Below are positions 1 to 6,330 of a stretch of DNA of 39,880 nt, in pieces. Each line of letters opens with the position of its first letter. Positions within the stretch are counted from its first letter, which is position 1. Source of the stretch: a virus. The position numbers were made by a program, and so were the translations under genes. The DNA is taken from positions 1-39,880 of IMG/VR virus record IMGVR_UViG_3300036944_001048; one strand, written 5' to 3'. The notes below the pieces were generated by a model. The model saw only the letters and a program-made list of their open reading frames with translations. It made no database searches and was not told where the DNA came from.

Positions 1-119
1 CGCCTGACGCACGAACCTAAAAGGCTGGGACAATGGATGACGATTTCAGTGAGCGCTTCAAGGCGCTCAAGCGTGAATTGCGTGAGGTTGCGGAGGACTT
101 CGAACAGCTCAGGAAGCGC
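1..119. repeat. Left copy of 119-bp terminal overlap (circular contig)
   Basis: These 119 bases are identical to 39762..39880. The repeat begins inside the last codons of the S74 tail fibre and runs into the gene at 33. Exact identity, and a length that matches a common assembler word size, point to the joining point of a circular assembly and not to a biological terminal repeat. Removing one copy gives a 39,761-bp circle. Confidence 0.95.
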
Positions 120-440
120 AAGGCAAACGGAGAAGACGTGGAACAGATCGCAGCAAAGGTGACCGCCATCGAGAGCGAGATGCGGACGAAGTTCGCGTCC
201 CTCCAGTCCGATAGCCAGGAAGTGCGCCACGGGCTTCAGAAGCTCGTGGAGGCAATCGACCATCTCCGCGCTGACCTGTCCACGCACAAGCGCGAAATTG
301 CGCAGGTACAGGACAGCCAGAAGGGAACCGTGTGGTCACGCATCCCGACATTCGGGTGGGTGCTGATGGCGGTTGGCATCTTCGCGGTGTTGCAGCTCGG
401 CCTTGAACGCTGGGCCGAGTTTCAGGGGATAGGGCGTTGA
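33..440 (+). CDS. Coiled-coil protein with C-terminal membrane segment (XhlA-like layout)
   Basis: This 135-residue protein has a long charged helical region (about residues 5-95) with coiled-coil character, then one hydrophobic segment (about 106-124) and a short tail. The layout resembles XhlA-type haemolysin/holin helper proteins, but I see no diagnostic motif, so the family is not established. It is the first gene of the lysis region and follows the S74 tail-fibre gene across the circle junction by 25 bp. AAGGCTGGG lies just ahead of the ATG. The stop overlaps the TTG start of the next gene (TTGA). A role in lysis, as a holin partner or membrane anchor, is inferred from position only. Confidence 0.7.
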   Translation: MDDDFSERFKALKRELREVAEDFEQLRKRKANGEDVEQIAAKVTAIESEMRTKFASLQSDSQEVRHGLQKLVEAIDHLRADLSTHKREIAQVQDSQKGTVWSRIPTFGWVLMAVGIFAVLQLGLERWAEFQGIGR

Positions 441-1471
441 GAGCCCCCACGAAAGCCGAGTGGGCATCCGCTGGCCGTTGGGTCAGGGATGAAGCCGCAG
501 AGTGGGTTATTGGCTCGTGGGCCTTGATCTTGGGCTGGCTGATTGTCGGCGTGATCTTCTTCAGCTTCCTGCAAATGGACGGCTATTTCAGTCGGGGCCT
601 TGGGGAGAACTCAGGCGTAGACCCTGACCTGTTCATGCACATCGGCTGGATGTTCCGGCTGTTTGCCGCGATTTTCCTCGTCTTCACGGTCAAGCTGAAA
701 TCGCTGGGCATGGACAGCGAAGCCATGTGGATCAAGGTAATCGGCGTTGTCGTGACGCTGCTGGTTGTGTCTCACGCGCTCGGCTTCGGCCTCAAGGCGC
801 TGGAAGGCAAGCGGTCCAATGCGGTTGCTGTCGAGCAGACGGCAGACGTTGCCGCAAAGTCCAATGACCAGGTTATTGCCGAACTGAAAGAGCAGAAACA
901 GGGCATTGAGACGACGCGGGATAATCAGCTCGCCAACCTCCAATCCAGCATCGACAAGATCACTGGCGACGGTCTGGACAATGACGACCTCGCGGATGAA
1001 TACCGCAAGGACCAGAAGACAGAGCGCGACAACGCACGCACGGCAATTGCAGACATTGACCGTCGCATCACTGAACTGACCGTCTCTGGCGGCGCAGCGC
1101 AGACGGAAGCCACGCAGGAAATTGCCACGACCGAAAAGTGGGCGCCGCTGTTTGTCGGCATCGCTCAACTGTTTACGTGGAACCCGAACCCTGACGACTG
1201 GTGGATTTACGTCGCTGGCGTCCTGTTCCTCGCCTTCTGGATTTTGGTTGGCGACACGATCTGCATCTTCATGCCTCACGCGCTCTACAAGATGCACCTA
1301 GCGGACGCTCGCAGGCGCAAGGCGCAAGAGAACGGATCGAAGGGCGGTCGCAAGGCCGCGCGGATGCGCTTCATCCAAGATCTGCGAGACGCCAAGAACG
1401 AAACCAAAGCCGATCTCTCGGAGGATAAAGACAATGGCGATAGAGATATTGCGCCGAAGGCCGCCGAGTGA
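437..1471 (+). CDS. Four-TM membrane protein with internal coiled coil
   Basis: 344 residues, TTG start overlapping the previous stop, with a GGGATAGGG stretch upstream. Hydrophobic segments lie near residues 24-45, 67-86, 98-118 and 255-278. Between the third and fourth is a long hydrophilic helix (about 130-215) with heptad character, and the C-terminus is rich in Lys/Arg. I do not recognise the family. Its place directly before the endolysin, with a 38-bp overlap, suggests a lysis or membrane-organising role such as an unusually large holin or a lysis regulator. An inner-membrane phage protein unrelated to lysis is equally possible. Confidence 0.75.
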   Translation: MRAPTKAEWASAGRWVRDEAAEWVIGSWALILGWLIVGVIFFSFLQMDGYFSRGLGENSGVDPDLFMHIGWMFRLFAAIFLVFTVKLKSLGMDSEAMWIKVIGVVVTLLVVSHALGFGLKALEGKRSNAVAVEQTADVAAKSNDQVIAELKEQKQGIETTRDNQLANLQSSIDKITGDGLDNDDLADEYRKDQKTERDNARTAIADIDRRITELTVSGGAAQTEATQEIATTEKWAPLFVGIAQLFTWNPNPDDWWIYVAGVLFLAFWILVGDTICIFMPHALYKMHLADARRRKAQENGSKGGRKAARMRFIQDLRDAKNETKADLSEDKDNGDRDIAPKAAE

Positions 1472-2624
1472 GCACATCGTCACTGATCAAGCCATAGGTC
1501 TGATCAAGGGCTTTGAAGGCTTACACCTGAAGGCATACCCGGACCCTGCAAGCGAGCTGGCGAAAACCGGCAAGGGCAAGGGCGACCCGTGGACAATTGG
1601 TTACGGCCACACGAAGGGCGTCAAGCCCGGCGACACCTGCACGCTGGATCAGGCTAACGCTTGGCTGCGTGAGGATGTGGATGAAGCCGCCGACATCGTG
1701 CGCGCGGCTGTGCAAGTCCCGCTGACCGCTGGCGAGTTCGCGGCGCTTGTCTCGCTTGCCTACAACCTTGGATACATCCCGCCATCGTTGAAAGCCTGCC
1801 TGAACGGTGGCGTCACCGACAAGGGCAAGGTGATGACGCCGGGCAGCTATGGGTCTGCGCTTCTCCAGTTTCCTAGAAATTCGCGGGCGGCTGGTAAAGT
1901 GATGCCAGGTTTGTACCGACGCCGACTTGCTGAGACATGCGTATACTCGGATCTTCCTTGGGAGAACGCGTGCAGCCCCACGGTTGTCAAAGTCAAATTT
2001 GACGCAAGCGGCGAAATCGACCCGAACGAAAGCACGTCTCTGGAAGACACCCTAATGCGTGCGCGGCTCGACACGTCGCGCCCGCCCGACACCTCGCACA
2101 TCCTGAAAAAACCTTGGTCAGAATTGGTCAAGAAAGCTGAGCCTGAAGCCGTGCAGGCGACAGGCGAGGCGGAACCAGCGGAGAAGGAAGCCCCCCAGCC
2201 CAACCCTCCGCTGGTGTCTGCCCCCGTTCCAATCGAGAAACCGGCGCTGCGTGGTCCCGCGCCGGCTACGGCGGGGGGGATTGTTGTTGCCTCCCCGCCG
2301 ACTACGCCGGTCAAGCCTGCGCCGCCTCCGAAGCTCCCCGACCCGCCCGTTCCCATTGGTCAACAGACCGGCGCTGTAGACGCTGCGAGAAAGTCGGAGG
2401 AGTGGTCGTCCAATGCCAAGTCGATGATCTACTCCCGCCGATTTTGGGGCCTTCTCCTGGTTGTGGCGGGCCGTGTCTGGATGCTCAAGACTGGCAGCAA
2501 CGCGGTTCTTGGAGCTGTTTCTGATCCGCTCGTGATGGAGATGTTCTCCGGCTTCATGGTCATGATTATTGGAGAGATCATCCAGCATATTGGAGAACGC
2601 AAAGCGACACGGCCTCTCAAATGA
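1434..2624 (+). CDS. GH24 endolysin (lysozyme) with C-terminal membrane hairpin
   Basis: The first ~165 residues are a T4/P22-type lysozyme (glycoside hydrolase 24) that cuts the peptidoglycan glycan chain. The catalytic pattern is visible: E28 in GFEG, D37 eight residues on in YPDP, and T54 in WTIGYGHT, with an insertion of about 16 residues between D37 and T54. No signal peptide is seen. A long Pro-rich linker (about 235-320) leads to two hydrophobic segments (about 336-350 and 370-387), so the enzyme is fused to a membrane hairpin; most GH24 endolysins are only 150-180 aa and lack this. GGAGGATAAAGACA precedes the ATG, fixing a start inside the previous gene. The hairpin could be a holin-like domain or a membrane anchor. 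Confidence 0.93.
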   Translation: MAIEILRRRPPSEHIVTDQAIGLIKGFEGLHLKAYPDPASELAKTGKGKGDPWTIGYGHTKGVKPGDTCTLDQANAWLREDVDEAADIVRAAVQVPLTAGEFAALVSLAYNLGYIPPSLKACLNGGVTDKGKVMTPGSYGSALLQFPRNSRAAGKVMPGLYRRRLAETCVYSDLPWENACSPTVVKVKFDASGEIDPNESTSLEDTLMRARLDTSRPPDTSHILKKPWSELVKKAEPEAVQATGEAEPAEKEAPQPNPPLVSAPVPIEKPALRGPAPATAGGIVVASPPTTPVKPAPPPKLPDPPVPIGQQTGAVDAARKSEEWSSNAKSMIYSRRFWGLLLVVAGRVWMLKTGSNAVLGAVSDPLVMEMFSGFMVMIIGEIIQHIGERKATRPLK

Positions 2625-2923
2625 TTGCGTTATGGATGGGCCTGCCACAATGGGCGCGCACCGCGCTCCTGTGGTGCGGCGCGCTGTTCATGATGGCGCT
2701 GACGGGCAAGTTCCTGCTGTCGCAACACGACAAGCGCATTCGCAGGGAAGTGAACGACGCGCGCGACATCGAAGCCGCGCAAGTAGAGTCAGAAGTCCTC
2801 ACCCAGATCACGGAAAACACAAATGAAGTCGTTCGCGAGGCTGACGCTGTGCGCAGCCATACCGCTGTTGTCGAGCTGCCAGACGGAACCAAAAGCCTCC
2901 CCGAATATCATTTCCGCGACTAG
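2621..2923 (+). CDS. Rz: Rz-like inner-membrane spanin (i-spanin)
   Basis: 100 residues with one N-terminal transmembrane segment (about residues 10-30) followed by a charged helical region, the shape of an inner-membrane spanin. Such proteins pair with an outer-membrane lipoprotein to fuse the two membranes at the end of lysis. The strongest support is context: it follows the endolysin with an ATGA overlap, and a lipoprotein gene begins inside it in another frame (2823). Sequence similarity among Rz proteins is poor, so the call rests on topology and on the overlapping partner. Confidence 0.8.
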   Translation: MIALWMGLPQWARTALLWCGALFMMALTGKFLLSQHDKRIRREVNDARDIEAAQVESEVLTQITENTNEVVREADAVRSHTAVVELPDGTKSLPEYHFRD

Positions 2924-3098
2924 CGGCGCGATCTGGAAAGAGGCGCTCTGCACCACGGGGACGCCGATCCTGATCTCGCGCGGCGACGTGCTGACGATCC
3001 CGACCGCCGAGGCAATCGGGGACCACAACAACGCGATTTTTTGCGCTTGTCCGGAGAAGCGGCCTCCGGCGTTTGACGCCGCCATTTGCAAAACATAG
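2823..3098 (+). CDS. Rz1: Rz1-like outer-membrane lipoprotein spanin (o-spanin)
   Basis: 91 residues. The N-terminus is a lipoprotein signal: Lys/Arg near the start, a hydrophobic stretch and the lipobox LSSC, giving C19 as the lipidated residue. The gene starts inside the Rz-like gene in a different frame (101-bp overlap) and continues past its stop, the overlapped Rz/Rz1 arrangement. The mature protein carries several further cysteines and lacks the strong proline bias of lambda Rz1. GGAAAAC upstream is a modest ribosome site. The expected role is to bind the i-spanin across the periplasm and complete outer-membrane disruption. Confidence 0.82.
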   Translation: MKSFARLTLCAAIPLLSSCQTEPKASPNIISATSGAIWKEALCTTGTPILISRGDVLTIPTAEAIGDHNNAIFCACPEKRPPAFDAAICKT

Positions 3099-3108
3099 GA
3101 GACTTGAC

Positions 3109-3345
3109 GTGAACATTCTTGGGCTGGAAATCACAAGCAAGGGGGGCGCCGTGAACTGGATGAATGTTCGCCGGTTCTTCTACGTTGCAATCGTAACCTG
3201 GCTGGTCGGCGTTCGCCTGATCGGCCTGAACCCGTTCGATGACAAATCCATCGGGCTGGACACCATCCTTGACGGCCTCGCGCTCTACGCCGTCTGGCTG
3301 ATCGTCTGGCACATGCTCTGGTCGCTGCGTCCGAAGTTCAGCTAA
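3109..3345 (+). CDS. Small two-TM membrane protein, possible holin
   Basis: 78 residues from the GTG at 3109, chosen because AGGAGA lies at an ideal distance ahead of it; an in-frame TTG at 3073 would overlap the Rz1-like gene and has no such site. Two hydrophobic segments are clear (about residues 20-37 and 52-73), with a short polar loop containing two adjacent Asp. Small size, two TMs and location in the lysis region fit a class II holin, which would open the inner membrane to release endolysin and trigger spanins. No holin family motif is recognised and other membrane proteins nearby are competing candidates. Confidence 0.72.
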   Translation: MNILGLEITSKGGAVNWMNVRRFFYVAIVTWLVGVRLIGLNPFDDKSIGLDTILDGLALYAVWLIVWHMLWSLRPKFS

Positions 3346-3347
3346 CC

Positions 3348-3569
3348 TTGCGAGTTCGTGTAACCAACCCGGCGATGCTCGGCGCTGTCGCGCTGTGTGT
3401 CGCCGGGGCTGTTGGCGCGTGGGTGTTCCTCGAGGGCCACGCGCAGGACTGCGCGGCGCGCTGGGCTGATAGCGGCCTGCGTGTGACCTATCGGGACGGG
3501 CAATGTCTCGTTGAAGCTGGCTCGCGCTGGTATCCGGAGCGGGCCGTGAAGATCTGGGTGCGCCAGTGA
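3348..3569 (+). CDS. Small membrane-anchored protein of unknown function
   Basis: Up to 73 residues from a TTG two bases after the preceding stop; an in-frame ATG at 3372 would give 65. The N-terminal half holds one hydrophobic segment (about residues 9-28), after which come two cysteines (C35 and C53) in a hydrophilic domain that would sit in the periplasm if the segment is an uncleaved anchor. No family is recognised. It sits in the run of short membrane genes ending the lysis region and its stop overlaps the next GTG start (GTGA). Confidence 0.6.
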   Translation: MRVRVTNPAMLGAVALCVAGAVGAWVFLEGHAQDCAARWADSGLRVTYRDGQCLVEAGSRWYPERAVKIWVRQ

Positions 3570-3658
3570 AATACCTGCCGTTCGCCAAGACCCTCTTGCT
3601 GGCAATCTCAGGCGCAAGCGCGCTGGTCTGGTTCGCTGTGGTGTTGGGGCGGCTTTGA
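3566..3658 (+). CDS. 30-residue single-TM mini-protein
   Basis: A GTG start overlaps the previous stop (GTGA) and opens a 30-codon frame ending with TGA at 3656..3658. The product is almost entirely one hydrophobic helix with a short basic start and a Gly-Arg-Leu end. Stop/start overlap and TM composition support a real gene. It is the last gene before the attachment region. Its role is unknown; small single-TM proteins in this position can modulate holin timing. Confidence 0.5.
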   Translation: MKYLPFAKTLLLAISGASALVWFAVVLGRL

Positions 3659-3666
3659 AGGCATCT

Positions 3667-3684
3667 CCCGAAATAGTCCCGAAG
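3667..3684 (+). repeat. Left attP arm-type direct repeat
   Basis: CCCGAAATAGTCCCGAAG matches the copy at 3897..3914 except for the three central bases (consensus CCCGAAnnnGTCCCGAAG). The two copies have the same orientation, lie exactly 230 bp apart and straddle the tRNA-like core. Each contains CCCGAA twice. This is what arm-type binding sites of a tyrosine integrase look like, though binding is inferred. Confidence 0.65.
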
Positions 3685-3739
3685 TCGAAAACGCCGAATG
3701 CCGGAAACGCCTGCAAACAAAGGCTCCGCGTAGTGTGAC

Positions 3740-3786
3740 CAACCAGATTTTAAGTCTGGTGCGTCTACCAGTTCCGCCACGCCCGC
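3740..3786 (-). other. attP: attP core: 5' half of a tRNA-Leu(UAA) gene
   Basis: Read on the minus strand from 3786, the sequence folds as the first half of a bacterial tRNA-Leu: acceptor strand GCGGGCG, the D-arm GGCGGAACTGGTAGACGC, and a perfect anticodon arm at 3743..3759 with loop CTTAAAA (anticodon UAA). There is no T-arm and no matching 3' acceptor strand, so this is not a working tRNA. Tyrosine integrases often use tRNA anticodon arms as crossover sites, and the fragment lies 145 bp past the end of int. I infer that the phage inserts in the host tRNA-Leu(UAA) gene. Carrying the 5' half and not the 3' half is the less common arrangement. Confidence 0.8.
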
Positions 3787-3839
3787 AATTCTCGAAACCT
3801 CGCAAATTCAACGCTTTTCCGCCAGTCCTTCGCGTGTCA

Positions 3840-3856
3840 CCCGAACCCCGTTCGGG
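3840..3856. other. Hairpin within the attP region
   Basis: CCCGAAC, a CCC loop and GTTCGGG form a perfect 7-bp stem. The left arm contains the same CCCGAA core found in the flanking attP repeats, so it may be a third integrase or Xis arm site with an inverted half, and not a terminator: no T-run follows on either strand. Confidence 0.45.
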
Positions 3857-3896
3857 GAACAGAGGGAATACGGCGCACCCGAGCGGAAGCGAAATC

Positions 3897-3914
3897 CCCG
3901 AACATGTCCCGAAG
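3897..3914 (+). repeat. Right attP arm-type direct repeat
   Basis: CCCGAACATGTCCCGAAG, the partner of 3667..3684, lies 16 bp beyond the 3' end of int, on the far side of the tRNA-like core from the first copy. Confidence 0.65.
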
Positions 3915-3930
3915 CGTGTTGCCGAGGCGT

Positions 3931-4932
3931 TCATTTCCGCGCCTTGTGCATGGTGGTGAGCGCGTCCCGCAGATCGTTCTCGGTCGCGTGGGCATAGCGC
4001 ATGGTCGATTGGATCGAGGCGTGCCCCAGCATCCTCTGCGTCAGCTTCAGGTTGCCCGTGCTGCGCAACAGCGTTGTCGCTGCATGGTGGCGCGCCCCGT
4101 GGATTGCACGCGCCCCCAGCCCCGCCTTGGCCGCTGTCGTGCGCAGGCGGCTCATCAGCCCCCAATAGCTGTACCCGAACACCGTCTCGTCAGCCTGGCG
4201 TGTCGATGCCATCGCGGCCAGCGTGCGGGCGTGTTCGGGCATCAAGGGGATGGTGAGCGTGTCCCCCGCCTTGCGGTTGCGCAGGGTGAGGCGGGCGCCG
4301 ACGCCGTCCACATCGGCCGGCAGGAAGAACAGCTCCCCGAACCTAAGCCCATAAGTCAGCATCAAATCCAGCGCGAGGCGGGGCACGGGCTCCAGCCCGT
4401 CGCGCCACGCGTTGATTTCGGCCTCGCTGTATTCCCGCACAATGCCCTTGGGCTCTTTGAGCCTGACCGCCCGCCAGTCGATCGCGGGCAGGGATTTAGC
4501 GCCCCACACCTTGCGGGCGCGGTTCAGGAGCGGGCGTAGCGTATGGTCGATAAGGTCGCGGTTTATCGTGGCGGGGGCAGGCGTGCGGCCCGGATACTTG
4601 CGGCGCCTGCGGATGGCGTCTGCTATGGTCGCGGTGTCGATCTCGCGCAGAAGCTTGCCCTTGCCGACGCAGTCCAGCACGACGTCAATGCGCCTTTGCA
4701 GGTCCACGGCTGCGTTAAGCGTGTGGTTGACCTCGTCATAGTAGCGGCTGACGGCAATCTCTAGCGTGATGTCGCCGGCGTCCTGACCCGTGCCGGTCGC
4801 GGCTTCAAGTCGGCGCGCTCGCTCCACGGCTTCAGCGCTGCGGCGCGTCTCCTGGCCGGTCGAGCCATGGTAACGCCGCCCTTTGTAGACGAAGTCATAG
4901 TGCCAGTATCGGCCCTTTGGGTAGACGGACAT
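3931..4932 (-). CDS. int: Tyrosine-recombinase integrase
   Basis: 333 residues. The catalytic set of tyrosine recombinases is complete: R197 (TYGLRFGE), K221 (NRKAGD), H278/R281 (HGARHH), H304 (LGHAS) and the nucleophile Y313 (MRYAHA). The N-terminus (about 1-28, Tyr/Gly/Arg-rich) is the short beta-strand arm-binding region common in phage integrases, and 55-150 is the core-binding helical domain. It recombines attP with the host attB, and its 3' end lies beside the tRNA-derived attP. Its first 172 bp overlap the Xis-like gene, and it is the last gene of the leftward operon, so its transcription should follow the leftward early promoter unless a separate promoter exists. Confidence 0.97.
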   Translation of the reverse strand: MSVYPKGRYWHYDFVYKGRRYHGSTGQETRRSAEAVERARRLEAATGTGQDAGDITLEIAVSRYYDEVNHTLNAAVDLQRRIDVVLDCVGKGKLLREIDTATIADAIRRRRKYPGRTPAPATINRDLIDHTLRPLLNRARKVWGAKSLPAIDWRAVRLKEPKGIVREYSEAEINAWRDGLEPVPRLALDLMLTYGLRFGELFFLPADVDGVGARLTLRNRKAGDTLTIPLMPEHARTLAAMASTRQADETVFGYSYWGLMSRLRTTAAKAGLGARAIHGARHHAATTLLRSTGNLKLTQRMLGHASIQSTMRYAHATENDLRDALTTMHKARK

Positions 4933-5096
4933 GCTTTGGCCTGTGCGATGAAGGCGGCGACGTCAGCGGGATCAAAGCGGAGGCAGCGTTTACCAATCCT
5001 TACCGCGCGCAGGGAGCCAGCGTCCACAAGAGCGCGAACGGTCTTGGGGTCCACGTCGAGAAGGGCGGCGACTGCCTCAGTTTTCACAAGGCTCAC
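4761..5096 (-). CDS. xis: Excisionase-like HTH protein
   Basis: 111 residues, GTG start overlapping the previous stop (GTGA). Residues 1-53 form a winged-helix/MerR-type excisionase domain (HTH_17 class): TEAVAALLDVDPKTVRALVD is the helix-turn-helix and RIGKRCLRFDPADV the wing. The rest is a basic, Arg/Pro-rich tail that lies almost entirely within the 5' end of int in another frame. A small DNA-bending recombination-direction factor directly before int is the expected arrangement, and the overlap would couple their translation. An AlpA-type transcription regulator is the alternative. Confidence 0.85.
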   Translation of the reverse strand: MSLVKTEAVAALLDVDPKTVRALVDAGSLRAVRIGKRCLRFDPADVAAFIAQAKACPSTQRADTGTMTSSTKGGVTMARPARRRAAALKPWSERADLKPRPARVRTPATSR

Positions 5097-5389
5097 TTCT
5101 CACCGCTCCCCGCTAGTGCTGCGCGGGCGCGGTCGATCCCGCCGCTGATTGTCTTGATGGCGGTCGCCTTCGTGCATCCAGTTTCAAGGTCAATCCGCGC
5201 GTTCATCATGTAGCCTACGGCTGCGGATAGCTCGGCGCGCATCCTCGCATTCTCCCGCTCCAGCTCGGAGAGGCGAAGTGCGGCGGCGCGCAGATGATCG
5301 GCCCACACCAGATCGTCTCTGCGAAAAAGCTTCTCGATATCTGCGGCCAATTCGTTCAGATGCGCTGCAAGATCACTCGTCGTGCTCAT
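5093..5389 (-). CDS. Hypothetical helical protein
   Basis: 98 residues from an ATG that overlaps the preceding stop (ATGA). The protein is mainly helical and charged; a leucine/glutamate heptad segment (about residues 39-57, RLSELERENARMRAEL) suggests a short coiled coil and hence dimerisation. No enzymatic motif or known family is seen. A longer upstream reading in the same frame exists but is Arg/Pro-rich and lies over the neighbouring gene, so the internal ATG is preferred. It is co-transcribed with xis and int. Confidence 0.75.
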   Translation of the reverse strand: MSTTSDLAAHLNELAADIEKLFRRDDLVWADHLRAAALRLSELERENARMRAELSAAVGYMMNARIDLETGCTKATAIKTISGGIDRARAALAGSGEK

Positions 5390-5694
5390 GGGCGGCGGTC
5401 CTGTGCTGTTGGTGGGGCGGCGTCGATCACTCGCGCAACGACAGTGTCGATCAGATCGACGGCCTCGTATTCGCCCTGTTCGGTGAGCCGTGAGGCCAGC
5501 TTGTTGAGCCCGGCGATCAGCTCGGGCGATACGCGCGGGGGCATCGCGGCCTGATACGCGGTGACGGCGGCGCGGGAGATCCATCGCAAGTGCGCGCGTT
5601 CGCTATCAATCAAGTCGTCCCATGGGTCGTCGCAATCGATTTCACCGACAGCCCTTGCAGCCGCCTCCAGCGCGCGGGGGTGGGGGTGGGTCAT
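5386..5694 (-). CDS. Hypothetical protein, conserved phage type
   Basis: 102 residues, with ATGA overlaps at both ends. The N-terminal half (ARAVGEIDCDDPWDDL followed by an Ala-rich AAVTAYQAA helix) has the look of small phage and prophage proteins common in alphaproteobacteria, with a conserved acidic Trp motif before a helix ending in AYxAA. Function is unknown. The C-terminal half is helical and acidic. No TM, signal or metal-binding cluster is visible. Confidence 0.8.
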   Translation of the reverse strand: MTHPHPRALEAAARAVGEIDCDDPWDDLIDSERAHLRWISRAAVTAYQAAMPPRVSPELIAGLNKLASRLTEQGEYEAVDLIDTVVARVIDAAPPTAQDRRP

Positions 5695-5864
5695 GGGGTG
5701 GGTTCCTCATCGCTCTGGATGTATTCAACGAGGTCAGCGATGGCTTCGCGCGAAGTCGTGCCGCGACCTTTCGGGCCGCGCGGATCGTCCACGAGGTAGG
5801 CTTGCCATGTGCAGCCGTCCGCATCCTCCGGTATCTCGCGCGTCTTGATGTGCCACGTACTCAC
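5691..5864 (-). CDS. 57-residue protein with HicB-like fold pattern
   Basis: GTG start at 5864 overlaps the previous stop (GTGA), and the TGA at 5691..5693 overlaps the next ATG (ATGA), so both ends fit the operon. The product begins STWHIKTREI, continues with a WQAYLVDDPRG strand-turn and a TTSREAIADLVEYI helix. A beta-hairpin followed by a small-residue turn and a helix is the pattern of partial RNase-H-fold HicB-type proteins, but no HicA toxin gene is adjacent, so an antitoxin role is not supported. Function unknown. Confidence 0.7.
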   Translation of the reverse strand: MSTWHIKTREIPEDADGCTWQAYLVDDPRGPKGRGTTSREAIADLVEYIQSDEEPTP

Positions 5865-6214
5865 TCTCCACCCCCTTCCGTCAGCGCCTGAAGGGCGTGC
5901 GTCGCTTGCGCTACGGTTGCGATCAGCCGAGCGTCAGGGCCAGCCGTGCCGCCAGACGTCATCGCGACCTGCGCCAGTTTTTGTAAGACGTCGGCGCACT
6001 CCAGCAGCGCGGGGAGCGAGTTCATCGCGGCGACGATGGCGGCGGCGTCTTCGGGCGAATAGCCAGAGCCTACGTGCCATGTGCCGGGACCGGCCCAGCA
6101 CTTGTCGCAGCCAACGCTACCGCACCACACGGCGCAACGCTCAACCTTCCACTCAACATCGCTCGCCTTGGCTTGCAACTCTCGCAGGCGCGCGATCTTG
6201 TCACTTGCACTCAC
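5861..6214 (-). CDS. Hypothetical protein with four-cysteine cluster
   Basis: 117 residues from a GTG at 6214 with a strong ribosome site (GGAGGAAACC) immediately upstream; longer in-frame upstream readings run over the neighbouring small gene. A short N-terminal helix is followed by C27, C31, C36 and C39, a compact cluster able to hold one zinc ion. The C-terminal half is helical and Ala-rich (EDAAAIVAAMNSLPALLE), a pattern seen in small phage proteins of unknown role. No enzymatic motif is recognised. Confidence 0.75.
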   Translation of the reverse strand: MSASDKIARLRELQAKASDVEWKVERCAVWCGSVGCDKCWAGPGTWHVGSGYSPEDAAAIVAAMNSLPALLECADVLQKLAQVAMTSGGTAGPDARLIATVAQATHALQALTEGGGE

Positions 6215-6330
6215 GGTTTCCTCCTCACAGGCCAGATCCACACCACCAGGAACATCACCACGCCCACAGCAGCCATCGGCGCGGCGAACATCACGGATTG
6301 ATAGAGGCGGTCTATTTCGTCGGGGGTCAT
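6211..6330 (-). CDS. 39-residue single-TM protein
   Basis: ATG at 6330 overlaps the previous stop (ATGA) and the TGA overlaps the next GTG (GTGA). The peptide starts MTPDEIDRLYQSVMF, has one strongly hydrophobic helix (about residues 14-34) and ends with the basic VRRKP. This predicts one membrane pass with the basic C-terminus in the cytoplasm and the acidic N-terminus outside. Function is unknown; a small early membrane protein in the lysogeny operon could act in exclusion or host membrane control, but nothing in the sequence shows it. Confidence 0.65.
   Translation of the reverse strand: MTPDEIDRLYQSVMFAAPMAAVGVVMFLVVWIWPVRRKP

Noticed and set aside
1-119. True phage direct terminal repeat
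   Set aside because: It is short, exact, lies inside coding sequence and has a length typical of assembler word sizes; an assembly overlap explains it. Read coverage would settle this.
2920-3780. A 286-codon leftward frame across the lysis genes and attP
   Set aside because: Pro/Arg/Ser-rich shadow of well-supported rightward genes, crossing the tRNA-derived core.
3720-3790. A full functional tRNA-Leu gene
   Set aside because: Acceptor 5' strand, D-arm and anticodon arm are perfect, but there is no T-arm and no 3' acceptor strand to pair with GCGGGCG.
3840-3856. Terminator for int
   Set aside because: The hairpin is short and no T-run follows on the minus strand; its CCCGAA arm fits the attP repeats better.
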